A DNA stretch of 64,000 nt from DATFVA01 sp963839165 (GTDB lineage: Bacteria; Bacteroidota; Ignavibacteria; Ignavibacteriales; Ignavibacteriaceae). Below the pieces are notes generated by a model, which made no database searches, had not been told where the DNA came from, and worked only from the letters and a program-made list of their open reading frames with translations. Made by a program: the position numbers and the translations under genes. The first letter of the stretch is position 1; each line of letters opens with the position of its first letter. This document shows, one piece after another, positions 27,045-36,236 of this stretch. The stretch spans positions 1-64,000 of the forward strand of contig CAWIUG010000011.1 of NCBI GenBank assembly GCA_963839165.1, given 5' to 3'.

Positions 27045-29071
27045 CAACATCCGGACAAACAAGAATAGAAGAATTACGTGAAGCAATACGAGGTAATGAT
27101 TACAGATATTATGTTCTTGCTGAGCCGGTAATAAGCGACCAGGAATACGATGCTTTAATGAAAGAGCTTGAGAACCTTGAGGCAGAAAATCCCGACCTCG
27201 TAACGCCCGATTCGCCAACGCAGAGGGTAGGCAGAGACCTCACTAAAGAATTCAAACCTGTGACCCATCTGATACCTATGCTTAGTCTTGCCAATACATA
27301 CAATGAAGAAGAGCTCTTCGATTTCGACAGGAGAGTAAGGGAGGCGCTTCCGGAAGGAGAGACCATAGAATACGTAGTTGAGCCGAAAATAGACGGGGCT
27401 TCTGTAAGTCTTCATTACACAGATGGCTACCTGGTTACAGCAGCTACAAGAGGAGATGGAGTAGTAGGTGAGGAGATAACGACTAATGTTAAAACCATAC
27501 GTTCTGTTCCGCTAAAACTGCATAAGAACACATCCTTCCCGTATTCATTTGATGACCTTGAAGTGAGGGGTGAGATTTTCATGAAGGTAGATGACTTCAT
27601 TAAGCTGAATAAAGAAAGAGAAGAGCAGGGAGAAAAACTATTCGCAAATCCACGTAATTCCTCGGCCGGAACTTTAAAGCTTCAGGATCCCCAGGCGGTT
27701 GCGAAGAGACCCCTGAACATTTTTACATATACACTTATCAGTCTAACCGAAAATTATGAATCGCAGTATGAAAACCTTCAAATCCTAAAGAAGCTGGGAT
27801 TCAATGTTAATTCAAAGTTCAGACTCTGCAAAAACATCGAGGCTGTACTGGAAGTCTGCCATAAGCTCGAAGAAACAAGGAATACCCTTGAGTATGAAAT
27901 CGACGGAGCGGTAATAAAGGTTAATTCTCTCAGGCAGCAGAAAATGCTTGGTAATATAGCTAAATCTCCCCGCTGGGCGGTAGCCTTCAAATTTAAGGCT
28001 AAGCAGGCAGTTACAAGACTTAATAAAATAACCTGGCAGGTCGGCAGGATAGGAACGGTAACTCCAGTTGCCCTGATGGAACCTGTCTTTCTTGCAGGCT
28101 CAACGATCAGCAGAGCCACGCTGCATAACATCGATGAGATAAAAAGGAAAGATATTCGGGAAGGCGATAAAGTTGTAATTGAAAAAGGAGGCGATGTTAT
28201 TCCTAAAGTTGTCTCGGTGGTAAAGGAAGAAAGACCCGCAGGTTCGAAACCTGTTCAGCCTCCGAAAAAATGTCCTGTCTGTAAAACCCCGCTCTTCAAA
28301 CCAGAAGGAGAGGTGGCATTTTATTGTGAGAATACCGAATGTCCAGCTCAGATAAAAGGAAGGCTGGAACATTTCTCTGCCCGCGGAGCAATGGACATTG
28401 AGGGATTGGGAACTGCCTTAATCAATCTCTTTGCAGGTGAAGGATTTCTCCATACATATGCTGACATATATGATCTGAAAAACAAGCGGGATGAACTGAT
28501 TGCAATTGAGCGGTTAGGTGAAAAAAGTATCGATAACTTATTAAGCGCTATTGAAGAAAGTAAAAGACAACCATTTGCCAGAGTACTGTTCGCCGTAGGG
28601 ATCAGGTATGTAGGTGCCGGAGCGGCAAAAAAGCTCGCTGATCACTTTAATTCGATAGACGATTTAATGAAGGCGGATGAGGAAAAAATAGAAGAGATTC
28701 ACGAAATTGGACCAAGTATCAGTCAGAGCGTGGTAAAATTCTTCAAAGATCCTCATAACAGTAAAGTAATAGATCGACTAAAAAAACATGGATTAAATTT
28801 TGTTTCAGAAAGGAAAGCAGCAAAAGAAACTTTCTTTACGGGAAAAACTTTTGTGCTTACAGGAACCCTCAACAGCTTTTCACGTGAAGAAGCCAGTGAT
28901 AAAATTGTTATGTTTGGGGGCAAGGTTACATCATCAGTGAGTAAGTCGACCGATTACCTTGTATGCGGTGAAAATGCCGGATCGAAACTGACAAAAGCTG
29001 AAAAGCTTGGTGTTTCAATATTAAATGAAGAAGGCTTCCTTAAAAAACTTGATGAATCAGAGAAGAAATGA
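27041..29071 (+). CDS. ligA: NAD-dependent DNA ligase LigA
   Basis: 676-residue NAD+-dependent ligase that seals nicks in replication and repair. Domain Ia ('YRYYVLAEPVISDQEYDALM', ~20-39) binds NMN; the adenylation domain has the nucleophilic Lys in 'VEPKIDGASVSLHY' (~113-126) and 'RGDGVVGEEITTN' (~136-148); an OB fold follows ('WQVGRIGTVTPVA'); then a Cys4 zinc finger ('CPVCKTPLFKPEGEVAFYC' with 'CPAQ', ~411-436), helix-hairpin-helix repeats (~470-575), and a BRCT domain (~590-670, 'FTGKTFVLTGTL'). All domains and the zinc cysteines are present at normal length. It overlaps rodZ and the following gene by 4 nt each. Confidence 0.97.
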   Translation: MTTSGQTRIEELREAIRGNDYRYYVLAEPVISDQEYDALMKELENLEAENPDLVTPDSPTQRVGRDLTKEFKPVTHLIPMLSLANTYNEEELFDFDRRVREALPEGETIEYVVEPKIDGASVSLHYTDGYLVTAATRGDGVVGEEITTNVKTIRSVPLKLHKNTSFPYSFDDLEVRGEIFMKVDDFIKLNKEREEQGEKLFANPRNSSAGTLKLQDPQAVAKRPLNIFTYTLISLTENYESQYENLQILKKLGFNVNSKFRLCKNIEAVLEVCHKLEETRNTLEYEIDGAVIKVNSLRQQKMLGNIAKSPRWAVAFKFKAKQAVTRLNKITWQVGRIGTVTPVALMEPVFLAGSTISRATLHNIDEIKRKDIREGDKVVIEKGGDVIPKVVSVVKEERPAGSKPVQPPKKCPVCKTPLFKPEGEVAFYCENTECPAQIKGRLEHFSARGAMDIEGLGTALINLFAGEGFLHTYADIYDLKNKRDELIAIERLGEKSIDNLLSAIEESKRQPFARVLFAVGIRYVGAGAAKKLADHFNSIDDLMKADEEKIEEIHEIGPSISQSVVKFFKDPHNSKVIDRLKKHGLNFVSERKAAKETFFTGKTFVLTGTLNSFSREEASDKIVMFGGKVTSSVSKSTDYLVCGENAGSKLTKAEKLGVSILNEEGFLKKLDESEKK

Positions 29072-29598
29072 TTGGACAACTAAAAGATAAAATTGCCGGA
29101 ATCTTAGCAAAAAGCAAACTGAAAGAGTTTGAAATAACTGAGCATAATTTCAGGGATTTCTTCAAGAGGTCGTTTGATTTTTTTGTTGTTATGCCTGAAA
29201 ATGATTCCGATTTCAGTCAGGCTCTCCGGATCCTAAATTATCTTGAGGATAACAGGAAGAGTGTAACTGCGTTTACACACGATTATAAAGTAAACCTGCT
29301 TCCAACCAAGTTCCGACAGAAAGCAATAGGCTATACGGTTGATGATGTGAGTCGGCTGAATCTTCCTTCAAAGAAAATAAATGACAAACTTGATCAGCTG
29401 AGGTTCCAGACAGTAATAGACCTGAACAGGCAGGATAATTTATTCTGCAGCTACATCGTAAACCGTATTAAGGCACCTTATAAGATGGGATTTGTTAAGG
29501 GAGATCCTGATAAATTTTATAATATACAGGTTATAAATAGAAGTCCCGACGCTGAGAATTCATACAAAAATTTGTTAAATTGCTTAAAAATGTTTTAA
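29068..29598 (+). CDS. Conserved hypothetical protein (DUF6913-like)
   Basis: 176 residues, no signal peptide, no transmembrane helix. The pattern resembles the small cytoplasmic proteins annotated as DUF6913 in Bacteroidota, which look like a shortened glycosyltransferase-9/heptosyltransferase N-terminal fold: 'FFVVMPENDSDFSQALRILN' (~36-55), a central 'LRFQTVIDLNRQDNLFCSYI' (~110-129) and 'APYKMGFVKGDPDKFYNIQV' (~135-154). The family link is from memory of the general pattern, and the role is unknown. ATG overlaps the ligA stop (ATGA), and the STAS gene follows after 9 nt. Confidence 0.6.
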   Translation: MIGQLKDKIAGILAKSKLKEFEITEHNFRDFFKRSFDFFVVMPENDSDFSQALRILNYLEDNRKSVTAFTHDYKVNLLPTKFRQKAIGYTVDDVSRLNLPSKKINDKLDQLRFQTVIDLNRQDNLFCSYIVNRIKAPYKMGFVKGDPDKFYNIQVINRSPDAENSYKNLLNCLKMF

Positions 29599-29607
29599 GG
29601 AAATATT

Positions 29608-29955
29608 ATGAATTTCGAGATCAAAAGGATCGACGAGATAACAATATTTAAATTGAATGAGAAAAGATTAGACACTAATATTTCAGGACTGGTTAAGGGT
29701 GAATTTACAATGCTTCTTAAGGTTGAGGGGATCAACAAGCTTATTCTTGATATGAGCGACGTCGAAACATGCGACAGCTCGGGATTAAGTGCGATACTGG
29801 TAGCAAACCGGATTCTCAACACAAACGGCGGAGCTATGAGAATTGCGGCCCCCTCTGAAAAAGTTTACTCTCTTATTAAAATAACACAACTTGACCGGGT
29901 TCTTCCGGTATGCGAAACTGTTGATGAAGCTTTCAATGAGTTAAAAAAGGAATAG
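29608..29955 (+). CDS. STAS-domain protein (anti-sigma factor antagonist type)
   Basis: 115 residues making one STAS domain, the fold of SpoIIAA/RsbV antagonists that bind and sequester anti-sigma kinases when unphosphorylated. The key loop 'LILDMSDVETCDSSGLSAIL' (~45-64) has the conserved 'D-S-S-G-L' with the candidate phosphorylation serine. The N-terminal strand 'ITIFKLNEKRLD' fits. A good AAGGAAA ribosome-binding site precedes the ATG. No partner kinase (RsbW/SpoIIAB type) or PP2C phosphatase is encoded in this window, so its partner is elsewhere. Confidence 0.88.
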   Translation: MNFEIKRIDEITIFKLNEKRLDTNISGLVKGEFTMLLKVEGINKLILDMSDVETCDSSGLSAILVANRILNTNGGAMRIAAPSEKVYSLIKITQLDRVLPVCETVDEAFNELKKE

Positions 29956-29959
29956 CTTA

Positions 29960-31405
29960 TTGGAGGGAAGATCGCTCGATTATTTTATCATTGCGGTTTA
30001 TTTAATCGGTATAGCGGTTTTCGGTGTGATATCAGGGGGAAGACAAAAATCCCTTAGAGATTATTTCCTCGGATCAACTTCAGTTCCCTGGTGGGCGGTA
30101 TGTTTCTCTATAGTTGCCGCTGAAACAAGTACTTTGACTTTTATTTCTATTCCCGGTTTATCCTACCTGACCAATTTAAATTTTCTACAGGTTACTTTCG
30201 GTTATCTTATCGGGAGAATTATTGTAGCTGCTGTATTCCTCCCGGCATATTATAAAGGTGAGCTTAAAACAGCTTATACTTATCTTGAAACAAGGTTCGG
30301 GGGTAAGACCCGTAACTATGCATCAGTTGTATTTTTATTCACGAGAACAGCAGCAGATGGAGTAAGGCTGTTTGCAACAGCCATACCCTTGAAACTTCTG
30401 CTCGGTATCGATTACCCCTTTGCAATTATTATAATAGCCATGGTATCACTTGTTTACACTTATACGGGTGGTGTTAAAGGGATTATCTGGGTAGATGTAA
30501 TTCAGATGTTCATTTATATATCGGGGGCCATCCTTGCCGGCATCTTCATATTAAATCTTCTCCCCGATGGCTGGAATTCGGTTCTGTCTGCAGCATCGGG
30601 AACTAATAAATTCCAGGTTATTAATTCAGGGTTTACCGGCAGCTTAAAAGACTTCTTTGCAGATCCCTATACTCTTATCGGAGGAATATTGGGGGGAGCT
30701 TTCTTGTCTATGGCATCTCATGGAACAGATCAGCTGATAGTTCAGAGGCTTCTGACAGCAAAAGATCTGAAGGAAAGCAGGAAGGCAGTTATTGGAAGTG
30801 GAATTATCATAATAGTTCAATTTGCTCTCTTCCTGATCCTTGGGGTAATGCTGTACGCCTATTACGGAAAGATTGATATGAAGCCGGATGAAATATTTCC
30901 CAATTTTATAATTCATGTGCTGCCGCCGGGAGTTTCAGGAATAATAATAGCGGGGCTTTTTGCAGCAGCGATGTCGACTCTGGCCGGGTCGATGAGCTCT
31001 CTTTCCTCCTCAACAATGATGGATCTTTTTCAGCCTTTATTCGGGAAAAAAGATAATGAATTGTTTATCTCCAGACTTATTACCATATTCTGGGCCGTGA
31101 TGCTGGTTATGTCGGCTATATTTTTTATGAACACATCCACCGCAGTAGTTGAACTTGCACTGAGCATAGCCTCCTTTACTTACGGAGGACTGCTTGGCAC
31201 CTTTTTACTGGGATTCTTCATTAAGAAGGCTGACCAGAAGGGAGCTTTAACTGGATTTACACTTGCAATTTCTGTAATGGTTTTTGTGATATCGTTCAGA
31301 GTAGTTGCATGGACCTGGTTTACAATCATAGGTGTAGCTGTAACATTAATAACGGGATATTTAGTCTCTTTATTTAGAAACAAGCACATCCGGGAGGAAG
31401 CTTGA
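29960..31405 (+). CDS. Sodium:solute symporter (SSS family)
   Basis: 481-residue membrane protein with about 13 helices, of the SSS family (Na+-coupled uptake of sugars, amino acids or organic acids). Diagnostic blocks: 'SLRDYFLGSTSVPWWAVCFS' (~31-50), 'AAETSTLTFISIPGLSY' (~52-68), 'YTYTGGVKGIIWVDVIQMFI' (~168-187) and 'GIIIAGLFAAAMSTLAGSMSSLSSS' spread around 327-351. TTG 29960 is the start, 7 nt after AGGAA. It is followed by a second, clearly different SSS gene overlapping by 4 nt. Substrate unknown. Confidence 0.9.
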   Translation: MEGRSLDYFIIAVYLIGIAVFGVISGGRQKSLRDYFLGSTSVPWWAVCFSIVAAETSTLTFISIPGLSYLTNLNFLQVTFGYLIGRIIVAAVFLPAYYKGELKTAYTYLETRFGGKTRNYASVVFLFTRTAADGVRLFATAIPLKLLLGIDYPFAIIIIAMVSLVYTYTGGVKGIIWVDVIQMFIYISGAILAGIFILNLLPDGWNSVLSAASGTNKFQVINSGFTGSLKDFFADPYTLIGGILGGAFLSMASHGTDQLIVQRLLTAKDLKESRKAVIGSGIIIIVQFALFLILGVMLYAYYGKIDMKPDEIFPNFIIHVLPPGVSGIIIAGLFAAAMSTLAGSMSSLSSSTMMDLFQPLFGKKDNELFISRLITIFWAVMLVMSAIFFMNTSTAVVELALSIASFTYGGLLGTFLLGFFIKKADQKGALTGFTLAISVMVFVISFRVVAWTWFTIIGVAVTLITGYLVSLFRNKHIREEA

Positions 31406-33150
31406 GTATAATCGATTACTTAATAATCCTGGTATATTTTATTTTTTCTCTGGGCATTGCTCTGTATTACACACGCAGAGCAGGAAAAAGCACAGAGGAA
31501 TTTTTCCTTTCAGGCCGAAACCTCCCCTGGTATTTAGCCGGTCTCTCTATGGTAGCTACCACCTTTGCAGCCGATACCCCTCTGGCTGTAACCGAACTGG
31601 TTGCCAAAAACGGAATTGCCGGTAACTGGGTCTGGTGGAACTTTGCATTCGGCGGTATCCTTACAGTTTTCTTTTTTGCCAGGCTCTGGAGACGAGCAGG
31701 TATAATGACAGAAGTAGAGTTTGCAGAAATAAGATATTCCGGGAAACCTGCAAAATTCTTAAGAGGGTTCAGGGCAGTTTACCTGGGACTATTTATGAAC
31801 ATAATTATTATGGGCTGGGTCAACAAAGCAATGGCTTCCATTCTTACCGGTATGTTCAATATTCCTGAATCAGAAGTTATCTTCTATGTTTTCGGATGCA
31901 TGCTGATAGTAGCAATTTATTCAGCCTTATCAGGACTATGGGGAGTTGTAATAACCGATGCTTTCCAGTTTGTTATAGCTATGACAGGCTGCATAATACT
32001 GGCTGTAATAGTTGTCAATTCATCCCAGGTCGGAGGAATTTCGGGTCTACAGGAAAAGCTGCCGGAATACACATTCAGATTTCTTCCAGTTTTTACGGAC
32101 ATTGGAGATGTAGGAAAAGCTTTCTCTCTTTCGGTTGTTTCCTTCTTAGCTTATGTAGGTATAATTTGGTGGGCTTCGTGGTACCCCGGGGCTGAACCGG
32201 GCGGCGGAGGTTACGTTGCTCAGAGGATGATGTCGGCTAAAGATGAGAAGCATTCTCTTTTTGCCACCCTTTTTTTCCAGATAGCTCACTACGGCATACG
32301 CCCCTGGCCATGGATTCTGGTCGGGTTATGTTCACTTGTCCTTTATCCTGATCTTGCAGCCTCAGATAAAGGGATGGGATACATCTTTGCAATGAACGAT
32401 TTCCTGCCGGCAGGATTAAAAGGATTACTTGTAGCTGCCTTCTTCGCAGCCTATATGAGTACTATAGCAACACAATTAAACTGGGGAACATCATACCTTA
32501 TAAATGACTTTTACAGAAGGTTTCTGAACCGCAGCAGGGAAGAGAACCATTATGTTAAAGCCTCAAGAGTAGTAACGATTTTATTAATGATCACCTCTGC
32601 AATAGTTACGTTATTTATAAATACTATCTCGGGGGCATGGGTCTTCATAATGGAATGCGGAGCAGGACTGGGGCTGGTACTTATAATGCGCTGGTACTGG
32701 TGGCGGATAAATGCATGGTCTGAAATCTCAGCAATGATAACTCCCTTTATTATATACCCTATATTAAAGCTTTACAAGGTTGAATTCCCTGATACTTTAT
32801 TTTTTCTTGTTTCGTGTACCACAATTGTCTGGCTTACCGTAACATATCTGACCAAACCCACGGAAACGCCTAAATTATTCGAATTTTATCGGAAAATATA
32901 CCCCGGGGGAGTATTATGGAAGAAGATATCGGATCAGCTTCCCGAGGTTCAAAGTGAAGGGGAATTCGGAATTATGTTCATCAACTGGATTGCGGGGGTT
33001 GTACTGGTTTATTCATTTTTATTCGGAACAGGGAGTATTCTGCTCGGGGATACCTTAAGATCCGTAATTTTCATCATTGCTGCTATTATTTCTATCGCCA
33101 TAATTTATAAGAACTTAAGTGCAGCAGGTTGGAAAACATTAATTAAATAA
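31402..33150 (+). CDS. Sodium:solute symporter (SSS family), second type
   Basis: 582 residues, longer than its neighbour because of extra C-terminal helices (about 14-15 in total). The SSS features are 'GKSTEEFFLSGRNLPWYLAG' (~27-46), 'SMVATTFAADTPLAVTELVA' (~48-67), 'YSALSGLWGVVITDAFQFVI' (~171-190), and 'LLVAAFFAAYMSTIATQLNWG' (split near 340-360). This subtype, with 'TFAADTP' in helix 2, is common in Bacteroidota. TTG start overlaps the upstream TGA; GGGAGGAAGC lies just before it, a strong ribosome-binding site. Two dissimilar symporters in one transcript may serve related substrates. Confidence 0.9.
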   Translation: MSIIDYLIILVYFIFSLGIALYYTRRAGKSTEEFFLSGRNLPWYLAGLSMVATTFAADTPLAVTELVAKNGIAGNWVWWNFAFGGILTVFFFARLWRRAGIMTEVEFAEIRYSGKPAKFLRGFRAVYLGLFMNIIIMGWVNKAMASILTGMFNIPESEVIFYVFGCMLIVAIYSALSGLWGVVITDAFQFVIAMTGCIILAVIVVNSSQVGGISGLQEKLPEYTFRFLPVFTDIGDVGKAFSLSVVSFLAYVGIIWWASWYPGAEPGGGGYVAQRMMSAKDEKHSLFATLFFQIAHYGIRPWPWILVGLCSLVLYPDLAASDKGMGYIFAMNDFLPAGLKGLLVAAFFAAYMSTIATQLNWGTSYLINDFYRRFLNRSREENHYVKASRVVTILLMITSAIVTLFINTISGAWVFIMECGAGLGLVLIMRWYWWRINAWSEISAMITPFIIYPILKLYKVEFPDTLFFLVSCTTIVWLTVTYLTKPTETPKLFEFYRKIYPGGVLWKKISDQLPEVQSEGEFGIMFINWIAGVVLVYSFLFGTGSILLGDTLRSVIFIIAAIISIAIIYKNLSAAGWKTLIK

Positions 33151-33192
33151 TCATTATTTTTAAGTTTAATAATCAATCATTTTTCAGCTTTT

Positions 33193-34047
33193 ATGAAACA
33201 AACGGAGATACTGAAAAATATACAGGTTGTTGTTTCGGATATTGACGGGACATTATTGACTGACGAAGGATTCGTAGATAATGAATCTCTAAAACTTATA
33301 TCAGAATTACCCAAACACGGAGTGCATTTTACCGTTGCAACAGGCAGGCTTCACTCGGCAATAACGAGCCTGGCTACAGACCTTGGAATTGATGTTCCCC
33401 TGATCTCTATGGATGGTGCCTTGATAAAAAGTCATCCCGAGGGAGATATTTTGTTTGAATCTTTCGTAAAGGAAAAGTATGTTAGAAAAGCAGTTGCCCT
33501 GGCCGATACTTTTTTACTTAACGTAGCTCTATGTCATGATGATGCAATTTATTATACAGAAAGGAATTCCGTAATTCCCCAGGTAATGGATAAATTCGGC
33601 GCACGGTATGAACAAGTTGAATCTTACGATACATTTTATGACAGGACACTGGAAGTTGTATTCGCTTCTGATTACAAACTTAACCTGAGATATGTATATA
33701 ACCGGCTGGGATTTCCTTATACGTTCGGACTTGAAAGATCGTATTTCAGATCGCAAAGACGTGATAATATTTATTATCTTGAGATAAGAAATAAAGGCAC
33801 TTCTAAAGGCATGGGTTTTAAAAGACTCCTTAAGGATCTGAATGTTAAAGAGGCAAATGCTGCTGTTATAGGCGACTGGTACAATGATCTAAGTCTTTTT
33901 AAGGTAGGCGGATTTAAGGTCGCAATGGAAAATGCCGTAGCCGAGGTGAAACGGCAGGCTGATTTTATAACAACAAAAGATAATAATAACGGGGGAGTAG
34001 GTGAATTCATAGAAATGATATTACAGGCAAAGACAAGCAGGAAATGA
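33193..34047 (+). CDS. Cof-type HAD-superfamily hydrolase
   Basis: 284-residue phosphatase of the HAD superfamily, Cof/YbiV (IIB) type, acting on sugar phosphates or similar small molecules. Motif I 'VVSDIDGTLLTDEG' (~14-27) has both catalytic aspartates; motif II is 'TVATGRL' (~48-54); the cap domain lies between; motif III Lys appears in 'GTSKGMGFKRLLKDL' (~202-216); motif IV is 'AVIGDWYNDLSLFKVGGFKVAMENA' over ~223-247. All catalytic residues are present. It overlaps the 7TM-HD gene by 4 nt. Substrate unknown. Confidence 0.9.
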   Translation: MKQTEILKNIQVVVSDIDGTLLTDEGFVDNESLKLISELPKHGVHFTVATGRLHSAITSLATDLGIDVPLISMDGALIKSHPEGDILFESFVKEKYVRKAVALADTFLLNVALCHDDAIYYTERNSVIPQVMDKFGARYEQVESYDTFYDRTLEVVFASDYKLNLRYVYNRLGFPYTFGLERSYFRSQRRDNIYYLEIRNKGTSKGMGFKRLLKDLNVKEANAAVIGDWYNDLSLFKVGGFKVAMENAVAEVKRQADFITTKDNNNGGVGEFIEMILQAKTSRK

Positions 34048-36236
34048 AAACTGAAGAACATAAAAGAGGAAGTCTCCGGCTGAAGTTCTTAATTGGACTC
34101 AGTGCTGTAATTCTTATTGTCTTTATGTTCCCAAAAGGCGAATCTATTGAATCCGAGGTTACAGTTGGCTCGATATGGATTCATGACGACCTTATTGCCC
34201 AGTTCAGCTTTCCGGTATTAAAAGACCAGAAAACTTACCAGGCAGAGCTGAAGGAGGCTGCAAGTACGGTCTATCCGGTTTATTTAAAACAGCCCGAAAC
34301 AATAGATGCAGTCCTGGACACTGTGAAGGGTTATGATTCTTTTCTGATCAGGATGATTGACAGCACCCTGTCAACAGAAGGCCAGGAAAATCTGAACCCC
34401 ACTTTTCTAAGTACACCCTCATATAATACCTTCCTGAACCTGCGGCGGCAGGAAAGGAATATGCTTCAGCGGAGAAACCTGAAAGAGGTTCTGAACAGCA
34501 TAAACAGTATACTGGCGGAGGTATATAGAACCGGCATAATTAATCAATTTCCCCAGGGTGAAGATAGTATTGCTGTAAGGACAGGAAATATCGACAGGAT
34601 TGAAGCGTCGGATAAATTTATTGATGTACAGGCCGCTGAAAAGATAGTAATGAACGGCATAGAGCAGATGAAACTTTCGGATGATATGAAAAATGCACTG
34701 GAGGAATACGCCGCTCATTTCATAAATCCTAATATTATTTACAATCAGGCTGGAACACAGGAAGAAATCGATCAGGCAAAGAATAATGTATCACGTTACG
34801 TAGGAATAGTCAACGAGAATGAAAGAATAATAGCCAAACATGACCGCGTAACTAAAGAGGCAAAGCTTAAGATTGATTCATACAGGGCTGCTAAAGGAGA
34901 GAAGATAGGAGAAAGCGGATTCTGGCTGCAGTTTGTAGGGAAGTTCTTCCATATTTCTCTGCTTCTTACATTACTAACAATATATCTTTTCCTTTTCAGG
35001 AAGAAGATATTTTTTGACAACCAGAAACTGATACTTATAACAATAATATTAGTGTTCGTCTGTTTTGTTACCTTTTTGATAAACCAGATAAGCGTTAACG
35101 TCCCGCTCCAGTTTTTAATTTTTATACCCGCAGCCACTATGCTGCTGACCATAATCTTTGATTCCCGGGTAGGATTCTATACCACGGTGATCATATCTCT
35201 TATAGCCGGTGCTTTAAGGGGGAATGATTATACCTTCGCTACCATGAATATCTTTGCAGGTGCCCTGGCTGTCTACACAGTACGCGACATTAAAAACCGT
35301 TCGCAGATATTCAGATCATTTCTATTCATTCTGCTCGGTTATCTGGTTGCTGTTTTCGCCTTCGGACTGGAAAGGTTTGCCTCATTTGAATCATTGATGA
35401 TCGAGACTGCTTTTGCTTCAACCAATGCTTTGATAAGTCCCGTGCTTACATACGGACTTCTGATCTTCTTCGAGAGATTCTTCAGGATAACCACAGACCT
35501 GACACTTCTTGAGCTTTCTAATTTTGACAGACCGTTGCTGAAGGAACTTGCCAGGAAGGCCCCGGGAACCTTTAACCATTCGATGACCATGGGGACTCTT
35601 GCCGAGACGGCAGCGGAAAAAATAGGTGCTAATCCCCTGCTTGCAAGGGTAGGAGCATATTATCACGATGTAGGTAAGATTATCACTCCGCAGAATTTCG
35701 TTGAGAACCAGCTGAACAATCAGAATGTTCATGAGAACCTTACCCCTGAGGAAAGTGTAGAACTTATAAGTCGACATGTTAAAGAAGGAATAGAACTGGC
35801 GCGTGAGTATACAGTTCCTCAGGAGGTAGTAGACTTTATACCTATGCACCATGGCACAATGGTGATCTCATTTTTCTATGAAAAAGCCAAAAAACTTTAT
35901 GGTGAAGAGAAAGTAAGTATTGATGATTACAGGTATCCAGGACCTAAACCTAATACAAAGGAGACAGCGATAATTATGCTTGCCGACGGAAGCGAATCTG
36001 CTGTCAGATCAATTGAGGATCCTGACCCAACCAAAGTTGAGAATGTAATCGACAAAATCATCAAAGGAAGAATTGATGACGGCCAGCTCGATAATTCACC
36101 TATTACTTTCAGTGATATAGATAAAATCAAGGAAGCGTTTATAAGCATTCTGCTGGGGCAGCATCACCGCAGGATCAGGTATCCCAAACAGGAAGAAATG
36201 GAAAAAGGGGAGCCGGAGAAGAATGAAGAAAAATGA
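34044..36236 (+). CDS. 7TM-HD family protein (PgpH/YqfF-like cyclic-di-AMP phosphodiesterase)
   Basis: 730 residues in the PgpH layout: first transmembrane helix at ~12-30, extracytoplasmic 7TMR-HDED domain (~35-285), seven helices (~300-470), then a cytoplasmic HD domain with the metal ligands in 'GTFNHSMTMGTLAE' (~508-521), 'VGAYYHDVGKI' (~535-545), 'EESVELISRHVKEGIELA' (~569-586) and 'IPMHHGTMVISFFYEKA' (~597-613). Listeria PgpH of this form hydrolyses cyclic-di-AMP; the same activity is inferred here. No diadenylate cyclase gene is in the window. It overlaps xerD by 4 nt and HAD by 4 nt. Confidence 0.9.
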   Translation: MKTEEHKRGSLRLKFLIGLSAVILIVFMFPKGESIESEVTVGSIWIHDDLIAQFSFPVLKDQKTYQAELKEAASTVYPVYLKQPETIDAVLDTVKGYDSFLIRMIDSTLSTEGQENLNPTFLSTPSYNTFLNLRRQERNMLQRRNLKEVLNSINSILAEVYRTGIINQFPQGEDSIAVRTGNIDRIEASDKFIDVQAAEKIVMNGIEQMKLSDDMKNALEEYAAHFINPNIIYNQAGTQEEIDQAKNNVSRYVGIVNENERIIAKHDRVTKEAKLKIDSYRAAKGEKIGESGFWLQFVGKFFHISLLLTLLTIYLFLFRKKIFFDNQKLILITIILVFVCFVTFLINQISVNVPLQFLIFIPAATMLLTIIFDSRVGFYTTVIISLIAGALRGNDYTFATMNIFAGALAVYTVRDIKNRSQIFRSFLFILLGYLVAVFAFGLERFASFESLMIETAFASTNALISPVLTYGLLIFFERFFRITTDLTLLELSNFDRPLLKELARKAPGTFNHSMTMGTLAETAAEKIGANPLLARVGAYYHDVGKIITPQNFVENQLNNQNVHENLTPEESVELISRHVKEGIELAREYTVPQEVVDFIPMHHGTMVISFFYEKAKKLYGEEKVSIDDYRYPGPKPNTKETAIIMLADGSESAVRSIEDPDPTKVENVIDKIIKGRIDDGQLDNSPITFSDIDKIKEAFISILLGQHHRRIRYPKQEEMEKGEPEKNEEK

